Numbered from the stretch's first letter, positions 50,479 to 61,272 are shown. The stretch is 64,000 nucleotides of DNA from Halomonas organivorans (GCF_014192055.1 NZ_JACHXM010000016.1:23492-87491), one strand, 5' to 3'. Numbers and translations are program-made. The notes: generated from the sequence alone by a model not told the origin.

Positions 50479-51276
50479 ATGGCACTCCTCGAATCCCTGC
50501 TGCTGCCTCCGCTGCTCAACGCCTGGCTGATCCTGGTCGGCGGCCTGCTATGGATGCGCCTGCACCTGATCGGCGGGCTGCTGGTGGTCCTCGGCCTGGG
50601 CGGCCTGGTACTGCTGGCCACGCCGACGATCAGCCATGCCTTGCGCGAAGGCCTGGAGCCGCCGCCGCTGGCCACGGATGCGGAGCCGGAAGACCCCCGC
50701 CCCGACGACGAAAGGGCTCAAGAGCCCCGGCTCGCTGACGCCCAGGCGATTGTCATCCTGGGCGGCGGCAGAGACGTGGACGCCCCGGAGTTCGGCTGGG
50801 GCGACGCCCCGTCCAATGCCAGCTGGCGTCGCCTGGCCTATGGTGCCTACCTGCAACGCCGGAGCGGCCTGCCGATCCTGGTCAGCGGCGGACGCGTCCA
50901 CGCCGACGAGCGCGGCTCCGAAGCCGGCCTGATGGCCGCCGCCCTGCGCGATGTCTTCGACGTCCCGGTACGCTGGACGGAGGACAGGAGCACCGACACG
51001 GCGGAGAATGCCCGCTACAGCGCCGCGATACTCGCCACCGAGGGGATCGAGCGTGTCGCCCTGGTCTCCCAGGCCTGGCATCTGGCTCGGGCAAGCGCCG
51101 AATTCGAACGCGCCGGCCTGACGGTCACGCCGGCTCCCACCGGATTCGCCAGCCCGCCGCCCAAGGGGCTCGCCGCCTGGCGCCCCAGCGCCTACCACCT
51201 GCATCAGAGCAGCCGGGCCCTGCACGAGTGGCTGGGGCTCGCCGATGCGTGGCTCAAGGAGCGGCTACTCCGCTAA
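50479..51276 (+). CDS. DUF218/ElyC-like membrane protein
   Basis: This 265-residue protein has two N-terminal membrane helices (about residues 8-48) and a DUF218 domain with IVILGGGRDVD, LPILVSGGRVHADERGSEA, TEDRSTDTAENARYSA and VALVSQAWHLARASAEF. ElyC/YdcF-family proteins act in envelope metabolism. The role here is not known. It is convergent with the GST gene, with a palindromic element between them. Confidence 0.85.
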   Translation: MALLESLLLPPLLNAWLILVGGLLWMRLHLIGGLLVVLGLGGLVLLATPTISHALREGLEPPPLATDAEPEDPRPDDERAQEPRLADAQAIVILGGGRDVDAPEFGWGDAPSNASWRRLAYGAYLQRRSGLPILVSGGRVHADERGSEAGLMAAALRDVFDVPVRWTEDRSTDTAENARYSAAILATEGIERVALVSQAWHLARASAEFERAGLTVTPAPTGFASPPPKGLAAWRPSAYHLHQSSRALHEWLGLADAWLKERLLR

Positions 51277-51293
51277 TCGCGCCCCCCCGGCGA

Positions 51294-51437
51294 GGGAAAC
51301 ACTGCTTGATGTCGCGAGCGAAGAAAGGCTGGTCGCCACCGGAACGCAAACACCGGAGTTTACACGTCAGTAAATGAGGATGTTGAGTACCGCTGGCGGC
51401 CAGCATATCGAGCGCAGCAATCCATCAGTGTTTTCCC
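51294..51437. repeat. 144-bp imperfect palindromic element (element C)
   Basis: Left end GGGAAACACTGCTTGATG and right end (complement) GGGAAAACACTGATGGAT begin two arms that pair over about 70 bases, including GCTGGTCGCCACCGG with the complement GCTGGCCGCCAGCGG. The centre is GGAGTTTACACGTCAGTAAATGAGG-like. The right end overlaps the last codons of the GST gene (stop at 51425-51427). It fills the gap between two convergent genes. Confidence 0.85.
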
Positions 51438-52108
51438 AGGGAAAATTCCCCGCCCCGCTCGATGGCCCTCTGATAGGCCGGCCGCTCGCGACAGCGGGCC
51501 AGGAAGTCGCGCAATCGCGGTGTCGCCTCGAGCCCGCCGCGGCTCTCCAGCGCCAGCAGCGGGAAGCTCATCTGGATATCCGCCGCCGAGAAGGCCTCGC
51601 CGGCGAACCAGGCTGCCCCGTCCAGCTCGGCCTCCCAGAAGTCCCTGAGCTCGGTGATGCGCGGCCCCAGGAAGTTCTTCTCGACGCCTTGCGCGAACTG
51701 GCGCCCCAGCGGCCGCACCAGGGCCGGCACCGGTGGCTTGCCGAGCCGCGAGAACACCAGGCGCATGACCAGCGGCGGCATCGCCGACCCTTCGGCGTGA
51801 TGCAGCCAGAACCGATAGCGCTCCCGCGCGTCGCTGCCGGCCGGCGGCGCGAGACGCCCGTCGAGGTCGTGATGCTCGAGCAGGTACTCGATGATCGCCC
51901 CGGACTCGGCGATGGCCCTGCCGCCCCGCGCCTCGTCGGTGATCACCGGCGACTTGCCGAGCGGATGCACGGCCTTCAGCGATGCCGGGGCCAGCCAGGT
52001 CTCGGGATCGCGCCGGTAGACGACCACCTCGTAGTCGACCTCGAGCTCCTCGAGCAACCACAGCACCCGCTGGGAACGGGAATGTTCGAGATGATGCACG
52101 CGAATCAT
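51425..52108 (-). CDS. Glutathione S-transferase family protein
   Basis: This 227-residue protein has the N-terminal thioredoxin-like domain (MIRVHHLEHSRSQRVLWLLE, HPLGKSPVITD, ESGAIIEYLLE) and an alpha-helical C-terminal domain with AWFAGEAFSAADIQMSFPLL. The start at 52108 is the conserved beginning; the longer frame is not. The last residues are encoded in a palindromic element. Substrate unknown. Confidence 0.88.
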   Translation of the reverse strand: MIRVHHLEHSRSQRVLWLLEELEVDYEVVVYRRDPETWLAPASLKAVHPLGKSPVITDEARGGRAIAESGAIIEYLLEHHDLDGRLAPPAGSDARERYRFWLHHAEGSAMPPLVMRLVFSRLGKPPVPALVRPLGRQFAQGVEKNFLGPRITELRDFWEAELDGAAWFAGEAFSAADIQMSFPLLALESRGGLEATPRLRDFLARCRERPAYQRAIERGGEFSLGKH

Positions 52109-52242
52109 GGATCGGCCTCCCTGTCGATGGGCGTCCAGTGTAACGGCTTGGGCCAAGGTCGTCTTTGCCGCGCCGGGAGGGCTCACTAGACTCGGAGACA
52201 TCACGGTGCACTAGACCGCCCAACCGCCAGGAGGGAAGCGAG

Positions 52243-52613
<371 letters not shown>

Positions 52614-52617
<4 letters not shown>

Positions 52618-54680
52618 GCGCACGCCGAGGCGGACCGCCGCGCCGCCAGACCCTGGTTGGCCTGTGGCTGCTGCTCAGCGGCGTGAGCCTGCTGGGTGGC
52701 GCGCTCTTCGCCCTGTGGCTCGATGGCCTGCTCGAGCCCCGGGGAGCGGCACGCTGGACGCTATGGCTAGGCAGCCTCTCCGGCGGCGGCACCATCCTGC
52801 TGGTCGGCTGGCTCCTCGAACAGCGGCTGTTCGCCCCGCTGCGTCACTTGCAGGCTCAACTGGCACGCCTGGTGGCCAATCCCGATGCCCGGGACGACGA
52901 CCCGCCGGAGGGCTGGCTGCAAGGCCTGGGGCCCGACCTGGTGCGCATCCGCGAGGCCTGGCGCGACGATCGCTCCCGACTGGCCACCGCCCGCACCGAG
53001 GGCGCACGCAGCGCGGCGCGCATTCGACAGGAGCTCGAGGCCCTGTTGCAGGTACTCGAGACACCGCTGCTGCTCTGCGACCGCCATCGCCGTCTGCTGC
53101 TGTTCAATCCCGCCGCCGAGACGCTGTTCGGCGAGGCTCCCGGGCTCGGCCTCGGCAAGCGGCTGGACGCGCTGTTGCCCGCGGCCAGCCTGCACGATGC
53201 ACTGCGCCAGCTGCCCGAGGACGGCAGCCCGCGAGAGGTGCTGGTGCCCTGCGGCGAGCACTGGCTGCGCGCCACGCTGCGACGCATCCCCGACAGCCAG
53301 GGCGAGACGCTGCTGACGCTGGTGGACGCCACCGCCGCCTGGGCCACCGAGCTGAGCGCCGGCGCGACCCTGACCGGGCTGCTGCCCGCGCTGCGTCGCC
53401 ACGGCGCCGGCCTGACCAGCGCCGCCGATGCGCTGAGCCATCTGTCCGGCACCGACAACGACCAGCTGCGTCGCCGCCTGGCGTGGGTGGTCGAGGAGGA
53501 AGGCCGCGGGCTCGCCGAACGGCTGGAGCGACTGGGCGAAACCCTGGACGCCCTGCAACACCAGGCCGAGCGCCTGACCCCGCTGTGGTCCAACGATCTC
53601 TGGGCGGCACTCGCCGAGCGGCTATCCGCTGGCGGCCTGCAGCTGACCCCGGTCGGCATGCCGGCCTGGCTCAAGGCAGACGCCCCTGCACTGCTCGAGG
53701 TGCTCGCGCGGCTGCTGGAGCGCCTCGCCGCCCATACCGGCGCCGACATGTTCGACGCTGAGGCCTGCCTCGGCAACAAGCGGGTCTACCTCGATCTCTG
53801 CTGGCAGGGCACACCACTGTCCGAGGGCGATCTGTCGGCCTGGCGGGGCGAACGCCTCGAGGCCCTGCCGCTCGCCCCGACCCTCGGCGAGGTGCTGCGC
53901 CAGCATGCCAGCGACGCCTGGAGCCTGGCCGATGGCAACGGGCGCCAGGCGAGGCTGCGCCTGCCGCTGCCGGCGCTGGAGCGGGTTGGGGCGCCCGGTC
54001 CGCGCACCCCGCCGCGCCCGGAGTTCCACGACTTCGGCATCGCCGAGCTGCCGCCACCGGACGCCGAGCTCGCCGCCCGGCCGCTGCGCGCCCTGGAGGT
54101 CGTGGCCTGCGATACCGAGACCACCGGCCTTGAGCTGCGCCGCGGCGACAGGCTGATCAGCATCGGCGCCTGTCGCATCGTCAATGCCAGGCTGCTGGCC
54201 CGCGAGACCTTTGACCTGCGCGTCGATCCTGGCCGCCCGATTCCCTCGGCCAGCACTGCCATCCACGGCCTTACCGATGCCGACGTGTCGGGGGCGCCGC
54301 CCGCCAGCGTGGCACTACCGCGCTTTCGCGACTACCTGGGTGACGCCGTGCTGCTCGCCCACAACGCCGCCTTCGATCTGCTGGCCCTGCAGCCGCCGGA
54401 CAGCGGGGTGCGCTTCGATATCCCGGTGCTGGATACCCTGCTGATCTCGCGCGGACTGGACCCGAGCCTCGACGGCCACGACCTGGACTCGCTGGCCGAA
54501 CGCTACGGCCTGCGCTTTCCCCCAGGCAGCCGCCACACCGCGCTCGGCGACGCCCGGGTCACCGCCGAGCTGTGGCTGGCCCTGCTGCCGCGGCTCGAGG
54601 CCCGCGGCATCGCCACCCTGGGTGAGCTGCTGAGCCTGCAGGCCAGCGCCTTCGACCGGGAGGATGCCAGCGCCTCATGA
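52614..54680 (+). CDS. Membrane PAS sensor fused to a DnaQ-type 3'-5' exonuclease
   Basis: This 688-residue protein has two membrane helices (about 14-35 and 47-68), a HAMP-like helix, a PAS domain (about 140-240), a region resembling a degraded histidine kinase core (about 245-455), and a DEDDh exonuclease (about 493-680). The nuclease residues are Asp500 and Glu502 in [11 protein letters not shown], Asp in [13 protein letters not shown], and His/Asp in [13 protein letters not shown], so it should be active. No phospho-accepting HELRTP motif is visible. Start overlaps the receiver gene by four bases. DnaQ-family proteins accompany CrbS-type kinases in other bacteria; the sensor fusion is notable. 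Confidence 0.88.
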
Positions 54681-54865
54681 TGTCGCCACGCCGCAAGGAA
54701 CGCCTGGTTGCCCTGATCGCGATGGCCATAGCATTGTTCACGCCGCCACTGCTGCTGGTGGCCGAGCGGATGGGGCCGGGCGCCCTGCCGCTGTATGTCT
54801 TCCTCGCCTGGGGCGGGGTGATCGCGCTGGCCGGCTGGCTGCTGGAAGGCGGACGCGGGGAATGA
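54677..54865 (+). CDS. Small two-helix membrane protein in the kinase operon
   Basis: This 62-residue protein starts ATGATG overlapping the previous stop (ATGA) and has two hydrophobic helices (about residues 9-27 and 36-55). It ends seven bases before the CrbS-like gene. The tight coupling makes it real; it may be a companion of the symporter part of the kinase, which is inference. Confidence 0.75.
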   Translation: MMSPRRKERLVALIAMAIALFTPPLLLVAERMGPGALPLYVFLAWGGVIALAGWLLEGGRGE

Positions 54866-54871
54866 GCGGTC

Positions 54872-57601
54872 ATGCGTAACGAGCTGACGGTCCTGGCGGT
54901 CGCCTTCGGCTACCTGGCGCTGCTGTTCGTGATCGCCGCCTGGGGCGACCGTCGCGCCGAGCAGGGCCGTTCGATCATCGGTTCGCCCACCATCTACGCG
55001 CTGTCGATTGCCGTCTACTGCACCGCCTGGACCTTCTACGGCAGCGTCGGACGGGCGGCCGAGAGCGGCCCCAGCTTCCTGCTGATCTATCTGGGGCCGA
55101 CGCTGGCCATGCTGCTGGCACCGTTCGTGACCCGCAAGATGGTGCGCATCGCCGCCGCCCAGCGTATCACCTCGATCGCCGACTTCATCAGCGCCCGCTA
55201 TGGCAAGAGTGCCGGGCTCGGCGCCCTGGTGGCACTGATCGCGCTGATCGGCATCACGCCCTATATCGCCCTGCAGCTCAAGGCGATCACCCTGAGCTAT
55301 GCGGTGCTGGTCGACTACCCGCTAGCCGCCGGCGAGCGCCTCGACAGCGCTCCCTTCTGGGCCGACAAGTCGCTGTGGGTCGCCCTGGTGCTGGCGGTAT
55401 TCATCATCCTGTTCGGCACTCGCCACCTGGACGCCAGCGAGCGCCACGAGGGCATGGTCGCGGCCATTGCCTTCGAGTCGCTGGTCAAGCTGGCCGGCTT
55501 CCTGGCCGTGGGCGTCTTCACCGTCTTCGTGCTTTACCGCAGCCCGGCCGAGCTGTTCGCCCGGGTCGCCGAGACCCCGGCGCTGACCGACATCCTGGGC
55601 CTGTCGGCGGTGCCCGGGGGCGCGCTGGGCTGGGTCGGGACCCTGGTGCTGGCCTTCCTGGCCTTCCTGGGGCTACCCCGCCAGTTCCAGGTGATGGTGG
55701 TGGAGAACGTCGACGAGCGACACATCACCCGTGCGGCCTGGCTGTTCCCCCTCTATCTGCTGGCCATCAACCTGTTCGTGATTCCCATTGCGCTGGCCGG
55801 CTTGCTGGGCGACACCGGCGGCGATCCGGACAGCGTGGTGCTGACGTTACCACTGGCCGCCGGCGCCGAAGGCCTGCCGCTGCTGGTGTTCATCGGCGGC
55901 ATGTCCGCGGCGACGGGCATGATGATCGTCGAGACCATCGCGCTGTCCACCATGGTCAGCAACCAGCTGGTCATGCCGCTGCTGCTGCGCTCGCGCCGAC
56001 TGTCCCGCGGCGGCCAGGGGGCGCTGGCCGGCTGGGTGCTCGGCGTCAGGCGCCTGGCCATCCTGGCCATCCTGCTGCTGGGCTACGGCTATCACGCCCT
56101 GGTGGGCGATGCCTACAGCCTGGTCACCATCGGCCTGGTGTCCTTCGCCGCCGCCGCCCAGTTCACCCCGGCGCTGCTCATCGGTCTTTACTGGCGCGGT
56201 GCCAACCGGCTGGGCGCCGGCCTGGGACTCGCGGGCGGCTTCACGGTGTGGGCCTGGACGCTGCTGATCCCGGGCTTCGCCCAGTCCGGCTGGCTCGACG
56301 CCGGCTTCCTGGCCCACGGCCCCTTCGGCATCGACTGGCTCAGACCCTATGCGATGTTCGGCCTGGAAGGCTGGGATATCTACACCCACTCGTTGCTGTG
56401 GAGCCTGGTCGCCAACGTCGGGCTGCTGGTCGGCGTCTCGCTGTTCACCCGTCAATCGCCCCTTGAACAGACCCAGGCCGCGCTGTTCACCGAAGCGCTG
56501 CATCCGCGACTCGACCAAGCCTCGCTGCATCATGGGCAGACCCCTCGCGGCGAGCTGCGCGCACTGCTCGATCGCTACCTGGGCGCGGCCACCAGCGCCC
56601 GGGTATTCGCCGGCGAACCGGAACAAGGTGCCGATCAGCCGGCCCCGGCAGCGCTGGTGGCTCGCGCCGAGCGAGCCCTGGCCGGCGCCCTGGGCAGCGC
56701 CTCGGCCCGGGTGCTGATCGACTCGGTGGTGCGCGGCGAGGCGCTGGACCTGCCGGCGCTACTGAGCATCCTCGATACCACCTCCGAAACCCTGGAGATG
56801 AACCGACGGCTGGAGCAGAAGTCTCGCGAGCTCGAACGCATCGGATCAGAGCTGCGCCAGGCCAACACGCGGCTGCGCGAGCTCGATCGGCTAAAGGACG
56901 AGTTCGTGGCCATGGTCAGTCACGAGCTGAGGACACCGCTGACCTCGATCCGGGCCTTCGCCGAGATCCTGCGCGACCATCACGACCTGCCCGATGACAA
57001 GCGCGAGCACTTTCTCGAGGTGGTAGTGCGCGAGAGCCAGCGGCTGTCGCGGCTGATCGAGGAAATGCTCGACCTGGCTCGCCTGGAAAGCGGCAGGCTC
57101 ACGCTGCATCCCGAACGTCTCGACCTCGCCGCCCTGGCCCGACACGGTATCGAGGCGGTGCAACATCCGCAGCAAGAGCACGGCATCGTGCTGGACGTGG
57201 CCATCGAAGTGGACGAGGCACCGGTCATCGGCGATCCCGACCGGCTGGAACAGGTGATCATCAACCTGCTCGACAACGCCGGCAAGTTCGCCGACGCGAC
57301 CACGCCCCGGGTGCGTCTGACGCTGGCGCGTCACAAGCGCCACTATCGACTGGCCGTGGAAGACAACGGCCCCGGCATTGCAGAAGAAGAGCGCGAGCGC
57401 GTGTTCGAGAAATTCCACCAGATCCAGCGCCCGGATGACGCCGCACAGCGCGGCCGCCCGCGGGGCAGCGGACTGGGGCTTCCGATCTCGCGCGGCATCG
57501 TGGCCCACCTGGGCGGCCGACTATGGGTCGAGGATGCTCCTACCCTGGGCGGCGCCTGCCTGGTGATGGAGCTGCCGGAAGCGCCGCACGCCGCTGCCTG
57601 A
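54872..57601 (+). CDS. crbS: CrbS/MxtR-like sodium/solute symporter sensor kinase
   Basis: This 909-residue protein has an SLC5-type symporter domain of about 13 membrane helices (residues about 1-520), a STAC-like linker (about 540-640), a coiled coil, and a histidine kinase with H684 in MVSHELRTPLTSIRAF, the N box VIINLLDNAGKFAD, and G boxes VEDNGPGIAEEE and GSGLGLPIS. CrbS with CrbR controls acetyl-CoA synthetase (the acetate switch) in Vibrio and Pseudomonas. acs and a LuxR-type crbR are not in the window. A receiver and an exonuclease fusion precede it. Confidence 0.92.
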   Translation: MRNELTVLAVAFGYLALLFVIAAWGDRRAEQGRSIIGSPTIYALSIAVYCTAWTFYGSVGRAAESGPSFLLIYLGPTLAMLLAPFVTRKMVRIAAAQRITSIADFISARYGKSAGLGALVALIALIGITPYIALQLKAITLSYAVLVDYPLAAGERLDSAPFWADKSLWVALVLAVFIILFGTRHLDASERHEGMVAAIAFESLVKLAGFLAVGVFTVFVLYRSPAELFARVAETPALTDILGLSAVPGGALGWVGTLVLAFLAFLGLPRQFQVMVVENVDERHITRAAWLFPLYLLAINLFVIPIALAGLLGDTGGDPDSVVLTLPLAAGAEGLPLLVFIGGMSAATGMMIVETIALSTMVSNQLVMPLLLRSRRLSRGGQGALAGWVLGVRRLAILAILLLGYGYHALVGDAYSLVTIGLVSFAAAAQFTPALLIGLYWRGANRLGAGLGLAGGFTVWAWTLLIPGFAQSGWLDAGFLAHGPFGIDWLRPYAMFGLEGWDIYTHSLLWSLVANVGLLVGVSLFTRQSPLEQTQAALFTEALHPRLDQASLHHGQTPRGELRALLDRYLGAATSARVFAGEPEQGADQPAPAALVARAERALAGALGSASARVLIDSVVRGEALDLPALLSILDTTSETLEMNRRLEQKSRELERIGSELRQANTRLRELDRLKDEFVAMVSHELRTPLTSIRAFAEILRDHHDLPDDKREHFLEVVVRESQRLSRLIEEMLDLARLESGRLTLHPERLDLAALARHGIEAVQHPQQEHGIVLDVAIEVDEAPVIGDPDRLEQVIINLLDNAGKFADATTPRVRLTLARHKRHYRLAVEDNGPGIAEEERERVFEKFHQIQRPDDAAQRGRPRGSGLGLPISRGIVAHLGGRLWVEDAPTLGGACLVMELPEAPHAAA

Positions 57602-57788
57602 CCCACCGCAGCGCTCAAGTCCCTGCCAGCTCGGCCGATAGGAAGCTGGGGCCGAAGCCGCCAGCATGGGCTTCCGCCTCTCCCATCAGGGTCCAAGCGC
57701 CCTTCCCTCGCCTGCCGGGACACGCTGACGCCAGGAGAAACGGAAGGGTGTCGACGGCACCCGATCGTCGGCTTATCGAAGGCATACT

Positions 57789-59768
57789 ATGAACTGGCTC
57801 TCCCGACTCTCCCTGACACAGAAACTCCTCGTCGCTCTCATCGTTCCGCTGCTGGTGGCCTGCGTGACGTTGGGGCTGATCATCAGTACCCAGCTCAACG
57901 CCCAGGTGCCGGCGCTGATGAAGAGCGCCGGGGACCGACAGCTCGAAGCGCGCGCCGGCGAGATCGGCCAATGGATCGGCGGCTATCACAAATGGCTCAA
58001 TGGCCTGGTGCGCGACGAACGGCTGCCGGACATGACGTCCCTGGCCGACAGGCAACGCTGGCTGGCGACCCGCCACACCGGAGAAGCAGGACTGGAAAGC
58101 GTCTTCCTGGCCGACCGGGAAGGCAACGTCGTGACCAACGACGGCGATACCGTCAACATTCGCCAGCGTGGCTACTTCCGCACCCTGGTCACCGACGGCA
58201 CCGCCGACCAGGTACTCACCGAGCCGATGATGTCCAAGGTCAGCGGAGAGCCGATCGCCATCTTCGCTCAGGCGCTGTTCGACGAGGACGGCCAGCGGCT
58301 GGGCGTGCTGGGGGCGCCCTTGACCATGAAGTCGGTGACCGACATCACCTCGCGCATCTCCATGGGAGACGGCAGCTACGGCTACCTGCTGGATGGGAAC
58401 GGCACTATCGTGGCCCACCCCAACCCGGAGCTGGTCATGAACGTCAAGGTGACCGACATGGGGCGCTACGGCTTCGAGAACGGCGACATCGTGGGCCGCA
58501 GCATGCTCGATGAGCCCAGCGGACACGGCAGCATCGTCACCCCGGATGGCCAGCCCAGCACCGTATTCTGGACCGCCGTACCCGGCACCGGCTGGACCCT
58601 GGCGATGATGGTGCCGGATCGCATCTTCACGGCGGTGAGCCGGGAACTGCTCGGCTCGCTGCTGCTCGCCGGCATCGTGATCCTGGCGGTGCTGCTGGCG
58701 ATCCTCGGATTCACCGCCCACCGCGCCCTGTCGCCGATCCGCCAGACCGCCCTGGCCATGGCCGATATCGCCGAGGGCAAGGGCGACCTGACCCGTCGCC
58801 TGGACGTACGCAGCCGCGATGAGGTGGGCGAGCTGGCGGTGCAATTCAATGCCTTCGTGGAACGCATGCAGAACACCCTGCGGCAGGTGCGCGGCAACGC
58901 CCGCCAGGTACTGGGCGGAGCCAGCGAAATGGCGGATGGCACCCACGAGCTGTCATCGCGTACCGAGCAGGCCGCCGCCAACCTGCAGGAAACCTCCGCT
59001 TCCATGGAGCAGATCCATTCCACGGTGGCCCACACTTCCCAGGCCGCCGAGCAGGCCAATGGCTTGACGCGGAACGCCGCAGAAACCACCGAGCGCGGCA
59101 GCCGGGCGATGAGCGAGGTCGAGGCCAAGATGGCCGCCATCACCGACTCCGCCGCCAAGATCGGGGAAATCATCGGCCTGATCGACTCCATCGCCTTCCA
59201 GACCAACATCCTGGCGCTCAATGCCTCGGTGGAAGCGGCACGGGCCGGCGAACAGGGGCGTGGATTCGCGGTCGTGGCCGGTGAGGTCCGTCACCTGGCC
59301 AGCCGTTCCGCCGAGGCCGCCCGCGACATTCGTGAATTGATCGACACCTCGGCGCGCCACACCCAGGAGGGGAACCACCTGGTCAAGGGCGCCGCCGAGC
59401 AGATGCAGGCAATTCATCGAGGCATCACCCAGGTCGCCGACGTGATCGGTGAGATCACCGCGGGCACCCGCGAGCAGACCACCGGTATCGAGCAGGTCAA
59501 CACCGCCGTGGCGGAGATGGATACCGTCACCCAGCGCAATGCCGGCATGGTCAGCCAGAACGCCGGCCTGGCCGAGACCATGCGGGACAATGCCCAGCGC
59601 CTCGATGCCCTGATGGCCGAGTTCATCCTCGGCGACGACGCCACCGACGCGTACTTGGCCGCGCCGTACCAAGAGCCACTGCCCAGCTCCCGGACCGCGA
59701 CGACACTCCCGGCATCCCGGCGCCCGGCCCGCCGCGAGGCGCCCGAACCCGAGTGGGAGGCGTTCTGA
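57789..59768 (+). CDS. Methyl-accepting chemotaxis protein with dCache domain and EWEAF tail
   Basis: This 659-residue chemoreceptor has a membrane helix at 11-33, a periplasmic dCache domain (about 35-285, with FLADREGNVVTN and DGSYGYLLDGNGTIVAHP), a second helix (about 288-312), HAMP, and the MCP signalling hairpin with NILALNASVEAARAGEQGRG. The C-terminal pentapeptide EWEAF (655-659) matches the tether for CheR/CheB. dCache ligands are often amino or organic acids; ligand unknown. It follows the CrbS-like gene by about 190 bases. Confidence 0.94.
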   Translation: MNWLSRLSLTQKLLVALIVPLLVACVTLGLIISTQLNAQVPALMKSAGDRQLEARAGEIGQWIGGYHKWLNGLVRDERLPDMTSLADRQRWLATRHTGEAGLESVFLADREGNVVTNDGDTVNIRQRGYFRTLVTDGTADQVLTEPMMSKVSGEPIAIFAQALFDEDGQRLGVLGAPLTMKSVTDITSRISMGDGSYGYLLDGNGTIVAHPNPELVMNVKVTDMGRYGFENGDIVGRSMLDEPSGHGSIVTPDGQPSTVFWTAVPGTGWTLAMMVPDRIFTAVSRELLGSLLLAGIVILAVLLAILGFTAHRALSPIRQTALAMADIAEGKGDLTRRLDVRSRDEVGELAVQFNAFVERMQNTLRQVRGNARQVLGGASEMADGTHELSSRTEQAAANLQETSASMEQIHSTVAHTSQAAEQANGLTRNAAETTERGSRAMSEVEAKMAAITDSAAKIGEIIGLIDSIAFQTNILALNASVEAARAGEQGRGFAVVAGEVRHLASRSAEAARDIRELIDTSARHTQEGNHLVKGAAEQMQAIHRGITQVADVIGEITAGTREQTTGIEQVNTAVAEMDTVTQRNAGMVSQNAGLAETMRDNAQRLDALMAEFILGDDATDAYLAAPYQEPLPSSRTATTLPASRRPARREAPEPEWEAF

Positions 59769-59916
59769 CCCCATCGTCACCAGCCCCCCGGATGCCAACC
59801 ACATGCTGCCATCGACTCGCGACCGGGCCGACGCCCTGTTCCGGAGGCTACTTGAAGCGCCAGGGCGCCCGGGTCGCCCCGGTGGTCCGAGGGGATGCTC
59901 GACCTCCGACGAAGCA

Positions 59917-61071
59917 CTAGCGCCGCCCCTGCCGGGCGGCGCTGGCCGCGAAATCGCCCAGCCGTCTCACGAGGCGCATGTCATGGCGCAATAGCCAGTA
60001 ACCCGCCTCGTCCAGGGTCGCCAGATCGATCCAATCTCCTGCCGCCCTGCCCATTCCAAGATCGGCCCGCTGAGCGTCCAGCAACAGCGCCTGCATGCGG
60101 CCGTGGGCCCGCTGTAACGCCTCCGCCCGGTCGGCACGCAGCGCTCCCGACGCCACCAGCTCGACCAGCCGGCTACGGGTTTCCACGCTCTGGACACCAT
60201 GGCACCAGGCCAGCAGGCGCACGGCATTCACCAGCGGCAGAAGCCCCTGATGCTTGAGGTCCAGGGCTCGGCGATGCGGACGATCATCCCGCCGGGCCGC
60301 GACCAGGCGACCGAAGCGCTCCGCCGCCGCCGGCGTCTCCTCCAGCAAGGCGGCCAGCTCGTCGACGAACAGCCCGGCGCGGGGCAGCAGCGCCGAGACG
60401 TGCGCACGCAGGGCCTCGGCCAGGTCGGCGTTACCGTAGACCGGCGCGACATCGAGCAGGATACTGGCCTGCTGTGCCCGCTTGACCCGCCGTTCGGCGG
60501 TCCAGATCTCCAGCTGCCGCTGCCATTCGACGAGACGCTTGCGCCACATCGGCCAGCGCGCCATGACATGGCCGCGGCACAATGGGATGCCGGCGGCATC
60601 CAGGCGTTCCGTGAAGCGCTCACCCAAGGCCTGGAAGAAACCATCGATCTCGCCATGACGAGCATCCGGATAGTTGGCGATGATCATGGCATTATCCTGG
60701 TCCGGCGCCAGCAGGCTCTCGTGGCGAGCCGCCGAGCCCAGCGTCAGCACGCAGAACGCCACCGGCGGCTCGCCCCAGCCCTGGCCACGCATCTCGGCGA
60801 GCGACGCCTCGATGGCACGACGATAGAGGGCGTCGTTGTGGTCGCTGATCAACTGGCTGATACGCCAGGCAGGCAGCTCGAGGCGCGAAAGAACATCCAC
60901 CAGCTCGCGTTGCCAGGCATGGAGTTCGGCCAGGCTCGGCGACGGGCCCAGTCGGTCGACGGCCTCGCACAGCGGGGCGAGCAGCGTCGACAGCCGTTCC
61001 CGGTCAGGCACGGCGCCGTCGGCGAACAGCGTCCGCCAGGGCGAGGCACGATGGAGTAGGCGCATCGGCAT
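59917..61071 (-). CDS. DUF294 nucleotidyltransferase-like protein
   Basis: This 384-residue protein has a nucleotidyltransferase core LTLGSAARHESLLAPDQDNA (Gly-Ser...Asp-x-Asp) and a DUF294 C-terminal region. The CBS or cyclic-nucleotide domain that normally precedes it in longer relatives is absent. DUF294 proteins are linked with DnaQ-family proteins near acs and crbS in other gammaproteobacteria. It is convergent with the chemoreceptor gene. Function is not established. Confidence 0.8.
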   Translation of the reverse strand: MPMRLLHRASPWRTLFADGAVPDRERLSTLLAPLCEAVDRLGPSPSLAELHAWQRELVDVLSRLELPAWRISQLISDHNDALYRRAIEASLAEMRGQGWGEPPVAFCVLTLGSAARHESLLAPDQDNAMIIANYPDARHGEIDGFFQALGERFTERLDAAGIPLCRGHVMARWPMWRKRLVEWQRQLEIWTAERRVKRAQQASILLDVAPVYGNADLAEALRAHVSALLPRAGLFVDELAALLEETPAAAERFGRLVAARRDDRPHRRALDLKHQGLLPLVNAVRLLAWCHGVQSVETRSRLVELVASGALRADRAEALQRAHGRMQALLLDAQRADLGMGRAAGDWIDLATLDEAGYWLLRHDMRLVRRLGDFAASAARQGRR

Positions 61072-61095
61072 TCCGTTTGCTGGGTCGCTTCCAGC

Positions 61096-61230
61096 CTAGG
61101 TTTTGTACGAAAAGTCGGCGAGCGATGGCCAGACAAGGCAAAAATCGGTGAAAAGACGGACCGGGCTCGCGCACGAGCCAATTTTTAACGCCGTATGGGC
61201 AAGCGCAGACCGTTTTCGTAAAGAGCCTAG
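61096..61230. repeat. 135-bp palindromic element (element A)
   Basis: Terminal inverted repeat CTAGGTTTTGTACGAAAA / complement CTAGGCTCTTTACGAAAA bounds a sequence with AGACAAGGCAAAAATC and ATTTTTAACGCCGTAT as inner arms and GGCTCGCGCACGAGCC at the centre. It matches the element at 61730 in the same orientation across the outer and inner arms. Confidence 0.85.
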
Positions 61231-61272
61231 CAATGTCGGCGTTCCGGGAACTTGATATCGAACAGTCAGGCA

